64,000 nucleotides of DNA, taken from assembly GCA_032718475.1 (NCBI GenBank), contig JAUCBJ010007701.1, positions 1 to 64,000 on the forward strand, given 5' to 3'. A program made the position numbers and the translations under genes. The DNA is from Nemertoderma westbladi (Eukaryota; Xenacoelomorpha; Nemertodermatida; Nemertodermatidae). Below are positions 32,401 through 40,514 of the stretch, piece by piece. Within the stretch, counting starts at the first letter, position 1. The number at the start of each line of letters is the position of its first letter. A model generated the notes under the pieces. That model was given only the letters and a program-made list of their open reading frames with translations. It was not told the DNA's origin and did no database searches.

Positions 32401-34346
32401 TGGATGGACCAAACATGAATAATTATCTAATGGGGGTGATTATGCGCTTCCGTCAGCGTCAAGTAGCTTTTACTTGCGACGTTGAAGCGATGTTTCACCA
32501 AGTGAAAGCGTTAGAGCGAGACAGAGACAGTTTGCGGTTCCTCTGGTATCCGGAAGGAGACTTAAGTCTACCACCAGCGACTTACCAAATGCAAGTTCGC
32601 GTTTTCGGTGCCAGAGACAGCCCAAATTGCACGATGTACGCCCTAAAGCAGGCCGCTAGAGATCAGAAACATCTATATGACCCAGAGATAATTAAAATCG
32701 TAGAACGTGACTTTTACGTAGACGACGGATTACAAAGTTGCGACACAGTAGAACGTGCTACAACAGTAGCACATCAATTACGGGACTGCTTGGCGGGCGG
32801 AGGTTTTAACCTCACCAAATTCGCCTCAAACAGTGCCGAATTAGTAGACTCATTCGGGACAACTGAGCGTGGAGGTGGTGACATAGACCTAGAGTTCGAA
32901 CCACTACCGACGACTAAGGTGTTGGGGCTCTTTTGGGTCCCAAACACAGACAACTTTCGAGTGAAAGTGAGACTGGACAGTCAAGAGAACACACTGACAA
33001 AGAGATCATGCTTGTCAAAGTTGAGCCGATTGTTCGATCCGTTAGGATTCATCAGTCCAGTGATACTGCAAGCCCGCATTTATATGCGCAGTATATGGAA
33101 GGATGGACTAACATGGGACGAGCCGATCTCATCAGACCAAGTGGACTTATGGAAGACCTGGGAGGCGGAATTATCTTCGCTAGAGGATTATTTCATACCC
33201 AGGGTTTACTTTCCATTGCAAAGTACATTTCCTGACAACTTGGAACTACACTGTTTTTCTGACGCCAGTGACAACGGTTTTGGTGTGGCAGCGTACTTGC
33301 GCAGACAAGTAGAATCAGACGAGTTCGATGTTTCGCTCATTACTTCTAAGGCTAAGACCATGCCTACTAAGTATATGACGACACCACGAGCCGAGCTACA
33401 AGCCGCAACCCTGTCAACCACCATTGTGAACCTCATACAGACAGAACTACAGTCGAGTTTACAGATATTTTATTGGACTGACGCGACGTTGGTTTTATTT
33501 TACATAAACAACGACACACTCGAATTCAAGACGTTCGTTGCTAACCGTCGCGCGGAAATTCTAGACCGTTCAATAAAAGAGGATTGGCGACATTGCCCCG
33601 GACCACAAAACCCAGCTGATATTGCGTCGCGAGGAATGATGCCTGAGGAATTCTGTAAACCGGAGAAAAAAGAATTTTGGCAACACGGACCCCAGTTCTT
33701 GCAGAAATCGACACAAGATTGGCCTCCGTTATACGACAACAAGTCTAACACCATTCCTAAGGACGCCGAAATCAAGAAACCAAAAAAGGGGAAGACAAAG
33801 AAAAGGACGACGGCGGCAAAACTCAAGAAGAAACCGAAGGCAAAATGGAAAGATATAACTTCAAAGGTCAAGAGAGGAAGACTTGCGAGCCTTTCTACAC
33901 CAGACATATCGCCAGACGGTCAACCAGACACGTTACCAGACGGTCAACCAGACATGTTACTAGACAGCCAACCAGACATTTTGCCAGACATATCACAAAA
34001 TGTTCCACCAGACGCTAGTAACACACTGACAAACAGTAAAGCCGCAGTTTCCCTATTGGAGCGGCCTTCTATTGACAAACAACCAGATACGTTACCAGAC
34101 GTATCGCCAGACACATTACTAGACAGTAGACTAGACATTTTGTCAGAAACATCACAAAATGTTCTACCGGACATTAGTAATGTATTGACTAACAATAAAG
34201 CCGCAGTTTCCCTATTGGAGCGGCCTTGTATTGACAAACTACCAATTTTGACACACTTGAGCAACCATAAGCACGGTGAAACCTCATGTATTACAGATGT
34301 GGGTAGTACCTACGCTAATGTAAATACAGGTGTTACTTTGCGCTAA
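29301..34346 (+). CDS. BEL/Pao Gag-Pol: DUF1759, CCHC, protease, RT, RNase H (1681 aa)
   Basis: Makes the core replication proteins. In order: a DUF1759-like Gag region (about 205-370, PPKFSGSSKHWHTFVDYIES), a zinc region with CWRCTRHGHVRKDC from Cys486 and CPSCGRNHDGLLH after it, an aspartic protease with ILDSASS (Asp619), RT with CDVEAMFHQV (Asp1060) and YVDD (Asp1141/1142), RNase H with FSDASDNGFG (Asp1321), RAELQA and YWTDA, ending in NPADIASRG. Catalytic residues are intact. The tail (1530-1660) is Lys-rich, then a degenerate repeat of PDGQPDTLP type, unusual at this place. The frame is +1 relative to ORF1. The ATG at 29301 lies inside the 84-bp repeats and is probably not the natural start. 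A TAA at 34344 separates it from integrase in the same frame. Confidence 0.93.
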   Translation: MSLPNNGEQWIRDRSISLHRNLRLRGRLVSLPNNGDQWTMFQNETLEFVRRNGRRPPYPDDSSTSSESDYPKREVFRTGAADEYKRERSDNSFADNPPQNTPTQKALQPTDAISTQQFADILRPVVNKLAQIEERLEEGYTDSSRNSEFEHNRHPKEPQRPVPSNPTSYQGKAPRRDINQITNQGRETLNVAEEIAKFAARQGLPVQQPPKFSGSSKHWHTFVDYIESQIAVCAFTSREKFNYLLQTLSGEPKRLAETFVGVPDAFELAYDRLTSIYGGTVSMARSVIEELCKGGAITKPVDLLKLADEIKNAITTLRSIGQLDYGNTPTVLLKIIGRLHHRLRREWRKVEYQREERGGFLKLEDVYLLISREAVVETRSNYTDQHIVAEGITLPSSNRQKPQTTSTKTATYTTPTESRQFSDSSRVSAPIGTKQTRQQLGTDFSGCQYCEHLGKRYIGHKLRGCRQFRELNSEERRLQIRPLDSCWRCTRHGHVRKDCPNTDTCPSCGRNHDGLLHTDSHTPTKRFAREHPEAAARCDAAYRKRESKTTPTFVTHIEDCFSEQSGSSDEESEDDDEYSNGDEQPSIALLTTDQLKGFSVIPIKITGTKGSKRIYAILDSASSHSYVDEKIADVVTDLRQGKHVSYTVSSMHGQRAIPVTRVKLDLDSLLPKSQHSERERSLLPFKDLTFAATKDFSNLLGPVPEQSLEDRKYFRHLGVPECPVNYRSVAMLIGTDQFNLHQVWETRPSAVVAGNAYACRTPIGWYTRAPVRTLDVSDEEDDVQSTCSLLTTNSIHSFSHDVNHTTLQSTKHDRRVTSMISHKEQLTHQVSLELGEKTSQLEIPSTTDDRLASLPTPITSTVPVDIDDDALRNHQLEQAALDKELTEKTIRWLEQDTAEPGSYEPCMSEQEKQSLKIMEDTIHQTKDGHYEVGMLWRSQSPKLINNYPLALRRLHSIRQRLLKDEKAHLQYNTQMETYLTKGYAIRMTNPEIVTDQTYYLPHHYVRHPDKPDKVRVVNDCAALFEGMSLNSELMDGPNMNNYLMGVIMRFRQRQVAFTCDVEAMFHQVKALERDRDSLRFLWYPEGDLSLPPATYQMQVRVFGARDSPNCTMYALKQAARDQKHLYDPEIIKIVERDFYVDDGLQSCDTVERATTVAHQLRDCLAGGGFNLTKFASNSAELVDSFGTTERGGGDIDLEFEPLPTTKVLGLFWVPNTDNFRVKVRLDSQENTLTKRSCLSKLSRLFDPLGFISPVILQARIYMRSIWKDGLTWDEPISSDQVDLWKTWEAELSSLEDYFIPRVYFPLQSTFPDNLELHCFSDASDNGFGVAAYLRRQVESDEFDVSLITSKAKTMPTKYMTTPRAELQAATLSTTIVNLIQTELQSSLQIFYWTDATLVLFYINNDTLEFKTFVANRRAEILDRSIKEDWRHCPGPQNPADIASRGMMPEEFCKPEKKEFWQHGPQFLQKSTQDWPPLYDNKSNTIPKDAEIKKPKKGKTKKRTTAAKLKKKPKAKWKDITSKVKRGRLASLSTPDISPDGQPDTLPDGQPDMLLDSQPDILPDISQNVPPDASNTLTNSKAAVSLLERPSIDKQPDTLPDVSPDTLLDSRLDILSETSQNVLPDISNVLTNNKAAVSLLERPCIDKLPILTHLSNHKHGETSCITDVGSTYANVNTGVTLR

Positions 34347-34370
34347 AGAGACATACCGAACCTGCAACCT

Positions 34371-36143
34371 ATGGTGAGACCTGGGATTAATGTCGGCAGA
34401 AAAATAAGTTTACCGAAACCCACTGATCCCATAGAGTTCAAACCACCATTAACGACCAACTTACAAAGTACCGACAATCAAGGTAAGAAGACAAAGAAGG
34501 ACAAATTACTTGTAGACCCGGACGGATCAACAGTCAACAAGGGAATACCTACCGGCGGACCCGTGGGCCCTTCTAGTAATTCAAAACCTTCCAAATTCTC
34601 AATTGACTTACCTGATGACGTCACAAATACTCATGTCGACCGTATTGTAAACTTAACAGATTCTTGGTCAAACGCTTGCCGAAAATTAGCGTGGATTGTA
34701 CGTTTTGTACAATACGTTAAAGGCAAACGCGACTTTACACGTCGACTTACATTGGCTGAGATTGACAGGTGTGAAATTATATTAATTCGCCATTATCAAC
34801 TGCGATATTTCGCGCGCGAATTCACATCCATAAATCAAGGTCAACCAATCAAGTCGTCACCAATACTGAGTTGGAGTCCGATAATTTATAATGGCTTAAT
34901 TTGTCATAAATCTCGGCTTCAAAACATTGACTTTAACACAAACTTTAGGTACCCAATAATAATACCGCAACACCACGAACTACAACGTGCAATGATACTG
35001 GACGCACATTTACATCTGAAACACGCTGGAAGACACCACTGTCTTTCCTACTTACGTACTAGATTTGTATTAATTAGACCCAGTAAAGCATTAAGTTCAG
35101 TGACACGTACGTGTATTATTTGTAAAAAGGTACATTCTAGAATAGGTACCCAAGAAATGAGTGAACTACCACAAGCACGACTTCAAGCATTCAGACCACC
35201 TTTTACAGAGACTGGAATTGATTGCTTTGGTCCCATACATACGAAACGTGGACGTATACTAGTAAAACGCTGGGGACTGATTTTCACATGTATGTCCAGT
35301 AGGGCAGTTCATATTGAACGTGTGATGGATCTTTCCACCAACGCGTTTATACTAGCACTGCGGCGATTTATCGCTAGACGCGGACTAGTAAAATGCTTGT
35401 ACTCAGACCAAGGGACAAACTTTGTTGGTGCTCGGAATGAGATTGCTAGAGCCTTTAAGAAATTAGATCATGATCAAATCTCGAACGAACTGCAACCTCA
35501 CAAGATTGTTTGGAAGTTTAATCCTCCAGATAGTCCATGGAGAGGCGGAGTCTGGGGGAGATTGATTAGATCTATAAAGACAGCCATGGCAAAGGTCATT
35601 CCAGTAAACCACATACTGACAGACGACCAACTGACAACATTGTTTGTTGAAATCGAGGCAATACTAAATACTAGACCAATAGTATTAGTACCCGATGACA
35701 AACAATCTCAATTTGCTTTAACACCAGCACACCTGCTAATGCAGGCACCGACCACTTTGACGCCGATTTCTATTCCAATAGAAAGCGACAGCTACGGTAG
35801 AAAAGCGTGGAAAATCACGCAACTACTGGCTAACAAATTCTGGGAAATATGGCAAAACCATTATTTGCCCTCTATTTCTGCCAGAACAAACTGGTACAAT
35901 AACACCCGCGCATTAAAACCGGGAGATCACGTGCTGTTAGCGGAAGTGAATCTAAAAAGACGCTTCTGGATAACAGGTGTAATTTTAGCCACACATCCAT
36001 CTATGGATGGAGTGACAAGGACTGTGACGGTACGGACAATTGACGGTCGTACAGTAGACAGACCGACACAACGTCTCGTACTTCTTGAAGAGACTCGTAA
36101 CGAGTCTGGAGACTACAAATCTCCACCTAATACTAGTAAATAA
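34371..36143 (+). CDS. BEL/Pao integrase with Gly in place of catalytic Glu (590 aa)
   Basis: Inserts the DNA copy into the genome. It has an HHCC zinc domain (HLHLKHAGRHH...CIICKK, about 207-265), a DDE core with Asp284 (TGIDCFGP) and Asp346 (YSDQGTNFVGA), and a DUF5641-like C-terminal domain (RTNWYNNTRALKPGDHVLL). In BEL integrases the third acid is Glu in GGVWER, 50 residues after the second Asp. Here the sequence is GGVWGRL with Gly396 (GGG at 35556-35558, one A-to-G change from GAG), so the enzyme should be inactive. It is in the same frame as the pol ORF; codons 34347-34370 are open, so a single TAA (34344) separates them. Either the stop is read through or this copy carries a nonsense mutation as well. 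Confidence 0.92.
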   Translation: MVRPGINVGRKISLPKPTDPIEFKPPLTTNLQSTDNQGKKTKKDKLLVDPDGSTVNKGIPTGGPVGPSSNSKPSKFSIDLPDDVTNTHVDRIVNLTDSWSNACRKLAWIVRFVQYVKGKRDFTRRLTLAEIDRCEIILIRHYQLRYFAREFTSINQGQPIKSSPILSWSPIIYNGLICHKSRLQNIDFNTNFRYPIIIPQHHELQRAMILDAHLHLKHAGRHHCLSYLRTRFVLIRPSKALSSVTRTCIICKKVHSRIGTQEMSELPQARLQAFRPPFTETGIDCFGPIHTKRGRILVKRWGLIFTCMSSRAVHIERVMDLSTNAFILALRRFIARRGLVKCLYSDQGTNFVGARNEIARAFKKLDHDQISNELQPHKIVWKFNPPDSPWRGGVWGRLIRSIKTAMAKVIPVNHILTDDQLTTLFVEIEAILNTRPIVLVPDDKQSQFALTPAHLLMQAPTTLTPISIPIESDSYGRKAWKITQLLANKFWEIWQNHYLPSISARTNWYNNTRALKPGDHVLLAEVNLKRRFWITGVILATHPSMDGVTRTVTVRTIDGRTVDRPTQRLVLLEETRNESGDYKSPPNTSK

Positions 36144-36800
36144 TTAGGAGTTTACAAATAGATTTCCACATACCTGTACACCGTAGTAAGGACAGCGGTA
36201 GAATTCCATTGTCTTTATATGTGAACATTGAGGGTAGTACCCTTATGTGTCACATAGGAGCGGGATTTGTAGGTATAAGAAATGGAATTCTACTTGGAAC
36301 TCACAATATTGAGACATTTTCGAAATTTTAGACAATCCATTTGGATTTGAAAATTTTTAAAAATTTATCCAGTGAATAGATTTCAGGGTACAGTCGGGTG
36401 GAACTCAAAATTAGAGAAACAAGAGAGGAAGACTTGCGAGCCTTTCTTAAAATTTTAATTAAATTTTACACGGTCTTGTTTCAATAAGTTACGTCAAAAT
36501 AGACTCCCCTATATTTATTACTAATTCTTGACTGCTTATTTTCTATTAATAGTTTGGGATCAAAAAGTGAGTATTTTAGACTCACGGCCAGTTTAGCCCA
36601 AATTCGTTTTTACTTCGGCAAAAAATTTTAGATAAGAAGCAGCGTGTCATTAAAGAAACCCTAGATCTTAGGCTATGGGTAGGAGGTTAGAGCGTTGTCG
36701 AGCCCAAAGGGCAGACGAAACTCTCACGTCTCCTCACAACTAACTACAAACTCTGTTGTATTCCCTCTAGTAGTAATGATTATGTAACTACACCCTAATT
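36144..36800 (+). other. Spacer between integrase and the exonuclease-like ORF
   Basis: About 650 bp without an ORF. It holds the 20-nt motif at 36427 with the same AAGAGA prefix as the site at 33876. Possibly it contains a promoter or splice acceptor for the downstream ORFs; I see no TATA box that I would defend. Confidence 0.5.
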
Positions 36801-39407
36801 ATGGAGAAAGGGATACAAGGAGAGCCGAGATGGGGATATGATATCCAAGAGGAGGCAGCAGCGCCATTCGAAAGATTTGGAGCCAAGGATTATACTATAT
36901 TTGGTATAAAAGAATTATCGGAAAGTACAGCGAAACTCGCGAGAACTAAATATGACTCGAATGTATTAAAGAGAAGGCAAAACGCATTAAACGAAAGAAT
37001 CGAAAGTTTGCGCCAAACCTTCAACGAACTTTACCCGTACGATGCTTTGTGTGATACGGGAGACATTAGCGAAGACCCCGATACTGAAATTAGTCGTTTG
37101 TATCATACCATGCAATACCTAAAGGCGCACGAACCTATGCCCGCGGTACGCGATGAATTCGATGGAATGCATCTTTACAGACGAACTCGAGGGGACGATA
37201 GAGAAACCAAGGAAGCATTTTCAGTTTATAAACTTTATTATCAATGCGGTTCTTGTATGCGCGAACAACGAAATGCGATTCCGATGCGTTTGAATAAGGA
37301 AAATCCCGAACCGATATTGGCGAGGTATTCGAATCATCAACAACTACGCTACCAGGAAGGAGGGTATCCTTTATCGAATCCATATCATTCATTTGCTATG
37401 ACCGGACCAAAGGCGGGAGAAACTGTCATTTACCCACCTAAGGTTGTTGAACCCGATGTATTTGAACTTACGCTGGACGAGGCGAATCAGTCAACCCGCG
37501 AAAAGAAAGAAGCTCTTAGCCTATACAGAGCCTACAAGGCTTTCGAGAAAGGTGAGATGGAAGAATGGGGTGGAAGACTCGCGAGCCTACCTTGCCATTG
37601 GACGTCACACGATCAAACTTCAGCTAAGGAGATGACACCGGAAGTTTTCGAGAGCATAAACTTTGCTCAAAACGTTATTCAGAGACTACAGATTGCATCC
37701 CCGGAGAGGCCAAGAGAAATGCAACCGTATAGTACTTCAACTACGAAACCATTGAGTACGACACTCAATTTCCCTATTAGTATACCAGTCCGACAGGATA
37801 CGACGTACGAAATACCCATCGTGGATCATCCAGAAATCATTTCAAACTTGGAGTTTCTTCCTGCAGTTGTTTTCAGCGATATGAGTAAGATATATGATTT
37901 ACGTAGACATATTACTCAAAAGGTCGTGCACAACGTTCCACCTCATATTCAAGATTTCAAGGAACTGGATAGAGCTGGTGCCGACATAGCTCCGAGTAAT
38001 CTGAAAGGATATCTGACCAAGACGATTAGTTTATGGATTGGAACCGGAACCTTCGAGTCGGATACAGATATCGCCGCAGATTGGCGAGGTAAGGTTATTC
38101 GTTTCGATGAGGATAAGGATATAGAGAAGATTTGGCAACCTTCGGAAGAATTGTTGGATGAATGGAATAGGACGTTTAGATCGTTTCAGGAAAACGGTTA
38201 CATGTTTTACGATAACGAGGGCGGCAGTCATCAGCAGAGTTTGACTTCTAAGACTATACTGATTAGAGCGGCGGACGGAGTCCTGCACGTTTTCAGTAGA
38301 CAGAGGAGCGACAAACGAATGCCGATACCTCCAGCGAATACAAAGCGACACCATCTTATCACCGATATAGTAAAGAAGATGGACCAAGCTTGTAATATCG
38401 ACGCTAGAATGCTACCGAAGATGGTAAGAAACATGATTTTAGATAAAACTGTTGTAAAGGTTGGATCAGGAGTAAGGGAGGATTTAATTAGCGACTTCGC
38501 CGGCATGACGGACAGCGATGACCGACTACCGACACCATACGTCGACACTCGACCTCTTATTCTGTGGTCTATAGAACAGGGATATTTTCGTGAGTATAAT
38601 ACTCAGAAGACTGGAACTGGATACAATTCCTACCTGTTATTCAATTGGGATTATAAGGAAGGTAAAAGAAACAAGTATATTGAAACTTATGGAGAAGGTG
38701 ATACTCCAGATATGAGTGAGTTTGAATCACAGCTTAAATGGAGAGGATGCGTGTATTGGGCTATTACGTCACCTCCAAGAGCGGTCTTACAATATTATTT
38801 AGCAATAGAGTCGTCAGTGAATGTTTGCCTAATCGCCGACATTGTGTCTCGGACTCTCAAAAGACATCCACTTTGTCTCGGAGAAGATCATACGTTCTAC
38901 ATGGAAGGGAGAATTCGTACCGACGTGTTTAGACGATTCCTTGAACCCTTCTACAACTCCGACGCTCAGTGTAATGCCTTTACTCGAGCAGGATTTAGCA
39001 TATTTCGAGACGTGTATCTTCGCTGTGCGGGATCTCTTATCGAAAGACCATCTATGTTTACACTGTTACCCTATGAAGGAGAACGTATCGTGGAAATTAC
39101 GGATGAATCACGGCAGACGCGCGCGCCTATCGGTCACCTTGGTGATGAATTCGAAGTAACTACTACGATCGCCGACGATCCTTTAGAGGAACTTCTTGAG
39201 ATAGAAAGGAACCTCCCGAAGAAATCTCAGACGGAGATTCGACAACTTGAAGCAACAGATGCTATAGTTTGTATACAACCTTCAGAAACCTACCAACCCA
39301 TAGACCCAGATGATTATGATTATAGTATGGGAGGAAGCGCTCGACCGATTGGAGATCTTATATACGAACGAGTGTGGTACCCTGCCAATACGATGTGTAG
39401 TAAATGA
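36801..39407 (+). CDS. Extra retroelement ORF with probable DEDD 3'-5' exonuclease domain (868 aa)
   Basis: Not part of standard BEL/Pao elements. No signal peptide or membrane segment is visible, so it is not an envelope protein. Residues about 465-690 fit the RNase D/WRN-type DEDD exonuclease order: motif I in YMFYDNEGG (Asp471, Glu473), a following strand KTILIRAADGVLHVFS, then LPKMVRNMILDKTVVKVGSGVREDL (motif II Asp561 after the family-typical KVGSGV), then PYVDTRPLILWS, and finally QYYLAIESS, where Tyr666-x3-Glu670 sits where Tyr-x3-Asp (motif III) is expected. The N-terminal half (1-450) is hydrophilic and unrecognised and has a CxxC (YYQCGSCM). The acidic C-terminus ends near DPDDYDYSMGG. 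It could trim RNA or DNA ends during replication. The function is inference from motifs; the fold should be tested. Confidence 0.6.
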   Translation: MEKGIQGEPRWGYDIQEEAAAPFERFGAKDYTIFGIKELSESTAKLARTKYDSNVLKRRQNALNERIESLRQTFNELYPYDALCDTGDISEDPDTEISRLYHTMQYLKAHEPMPAVRDEFDGMHLYRRTRGDDRETKEAFSVYKLYYQCGSCMREQRNAIPMRLNKENPEPILARYSNHQQLRYQEGGYPLSNPYHSFAMTGPKAGETVIYPPKVVEPDVFELTLDEANQSTREKKEALSLYRAYKAFEKGEMEEWGGRLASLPCHWTSHDQTSAKEMTPEVFESINFAQNVIQRLQIASPERPREMQPYSTSTTKPLSTTLNFPISIPVRQDTTYEIPIVDHPEIISNLEFLPAVVFSDMSKIYDLRRHITQKVVHNVPPHIQDFKELDRAGADIAPSNLKGYLTKTISLWIGTGTFESDTDIAADWRGKVIRFDEDKDIEKIWQPSEELLDEWNRTFRSFQENGYMFYDNEGGSHQQSLTSKTILIRAADGVLHVFSRQRSDKRMPIPPANTKRHHLITDIVKKMDQACNIDARMLPKMVRNMILDKTVVKVGSGVREDLISDFAGMTDSDDRLPTPYVDTRPLILWSIEQGYFREYNTQKTGTGYNSYLLFNWDYKEGKRNKYIETYGEGDTPDMSEFESQLKWRGCVYWAITSPPRAVLQYYLAIESSVNVCLIADIVSRTLKRHPLCLGEDHTFYMEGRIRTDVFRRFLEPFYNSDAQCNAFTRAGFSIFRDVYLRCAGSLIERPSMFTLLPYEGERIVEITDESRQTRAPIGHLGDEFEVTTTIADDPLEELLEIERNLPKKSQTEIRQLEATDAIVCIQPSETYQPIDPDDYDYSMGGSARPIGDLIYERVWYPANTMCSK

Positions 39408-39413
39408 CATCAT

Positions 39414-40514
39414 ATGGCAAAGTGCAGTGGAAAGCACATTACTACGACTCAGCTAATCTGTGGATGGTGTGGGGATCAAGGGTCTCATACCTTTTATACT
39501 TGCTGGAGATTTATGGCTCAATGTACTTACTGCAATATAAAGGGACATCGAGCATCTGAATGCCAACTAAGAGACATACCTTATGAACACGAATCTGTAA
39601 AACTCGTGAGGAAGTTATTTGATGAGTGGGAAGATTTAGCCGACGAACATGTATCAGCACAGAGAAGACGGTTTCCGATGAGAGCGCATCTCGGATTTTG
39701 GGCGGTAAATCCCCAGACGATGATGTCGGAAGGATATATCTCCGCTATGCCCCAATATGACGAAGTTATCGAGGTTGTCGATATTTTGCCCCACGACAGC
39801 GGATTCCGAGTGGTGCGCGAGTATCTGTTACAAATTCACCCGGATAACAAAAACACGTGGAATTTTCAGAAAGTCGTTAATCGGATTACGTATGGTGAAT
39901 TCGATCATTTCCGAACTGAAAAGCGGAACAAGGGAGCTTGGTTAACCGTCGCATGGGCGTACCGAGCCGCGTTTTACCACAAACGTATACGAGCGAGCGT
40001 ATTCGAGGAAGAAGAGGTCCTAGAGGCGACAAATATACCAGCCACTCCGGTTGCGCCGTCTGCACGTCATCCTCGGGAGGACGGGCAGGGTAGGATCATA
40101 CGGGTCCAGAAGGTGGGCCAACAATTGAAGAAAATTATTAATGTAGAAGAACGCAAGGGAGTTGAGCCGACTATTCGAGTTACTCGGGATACGGTATCAC
40201 TTCCAAGAGAACCAGTAGGAGGATCGGGACATACACCAGCTGATCAACAGGGGGCGCAAGCTACTCTTGGGTCTGCGTCGTCCACTTCTCGCGCGTTCCC
40301 AGACGTTCTACCAACTGTAGTGACGACTGATCGGTCACGAGGAATCGGTCGAGGTTTTGGGATGCTAAATAGACGAATTTGCGAGGAAATAGTCGCACCG
40401 TCTCTCAACGTCCCAAGTAAACCAGTAACTCGCCCCACGAGTCCCATATCGCGAGCAAAGTCACCTGTGCGCAGTTTTCGAGGACGCGGCAGGGCTCGAT
40501 CCACTAAGCGATAA
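39414..40514 (+). CDS. Extra retroelement ORF, CCHC zinc-knuckle nucleocapsid-like protein (366 aa)
   Basis: Starts 6 nt after the stop of the exonuclease-like ORF and in the same frame, so the two are probably on one transcript. The N-terminus has two zinc knuckles: Cys16-Cys19-His25-Cys30 (CX2CX5HX4C) and Cys37-Cys40-His45-Cys50 (classic CX2CX4HX4C). Residues 55-195 are a mixed globular region I do not recognise (AHLGFWAVNPQTM, VVREYLLQIHPDNKNTWNF). Residues 200-366 are low-complexity, ending in a basic Arg/Gly/Ser tail (SFRGRGRARSTKR). This looks like a nucleic-acid-binding, nucleocapsid-like protein, a second one besides the knuckles in the Gag-Pol ORF. The role is inferred from knuckles and tail. 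Confidence 0.75.
   Translation: MAKCSGKHITTTQLICGWCGDQGSHTFYTCWRFMAQCTYCNIKGHRASECQLRDIPYEHESVKLVRKLFDEWEDLADEHVSAQRRRFPMRAHLGFWAVNPQTMMSEGYISAMPQYDEVIEVVDILPHDSGFRVVREYLLQIHPDNKNTWNFQKVVNRITYGEFDHFRTEKRNKGAWLTVAWAYRAAFYHKRIRASVFEEEEVLEATNIPATPVAPSARHPREDGQGRIIRVQKVGQQLKKIINVEERKGVEPTIRVTRDTVSLPREPVGGSGHTPADQQGAQATLGSASSTSRAFPDVLPTVVTTDRSRGIGRGFGMLNRRICEEIVAPSLNVPSKPVTRPTSPISRAKSPVRSFRGRGRARSTKR

Noticed and set aside
34371-36143. Integrase Glu at FVEIEAILNTRP as the catalytic residue
   Set aside because: In BEL/Pao integrases the catalytic Glu is in GGVWE, 50 residues after the second Asp; the later Glu belongs to the conserved block E(A)xLNTRP.
36801-39407. Envelope-like protein for the ORF after integrase
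   Set aside because: No signal peptide, transmembrane segment or glycosylation-rich ectodomain is visible; exonuclease-type motifs fit better.
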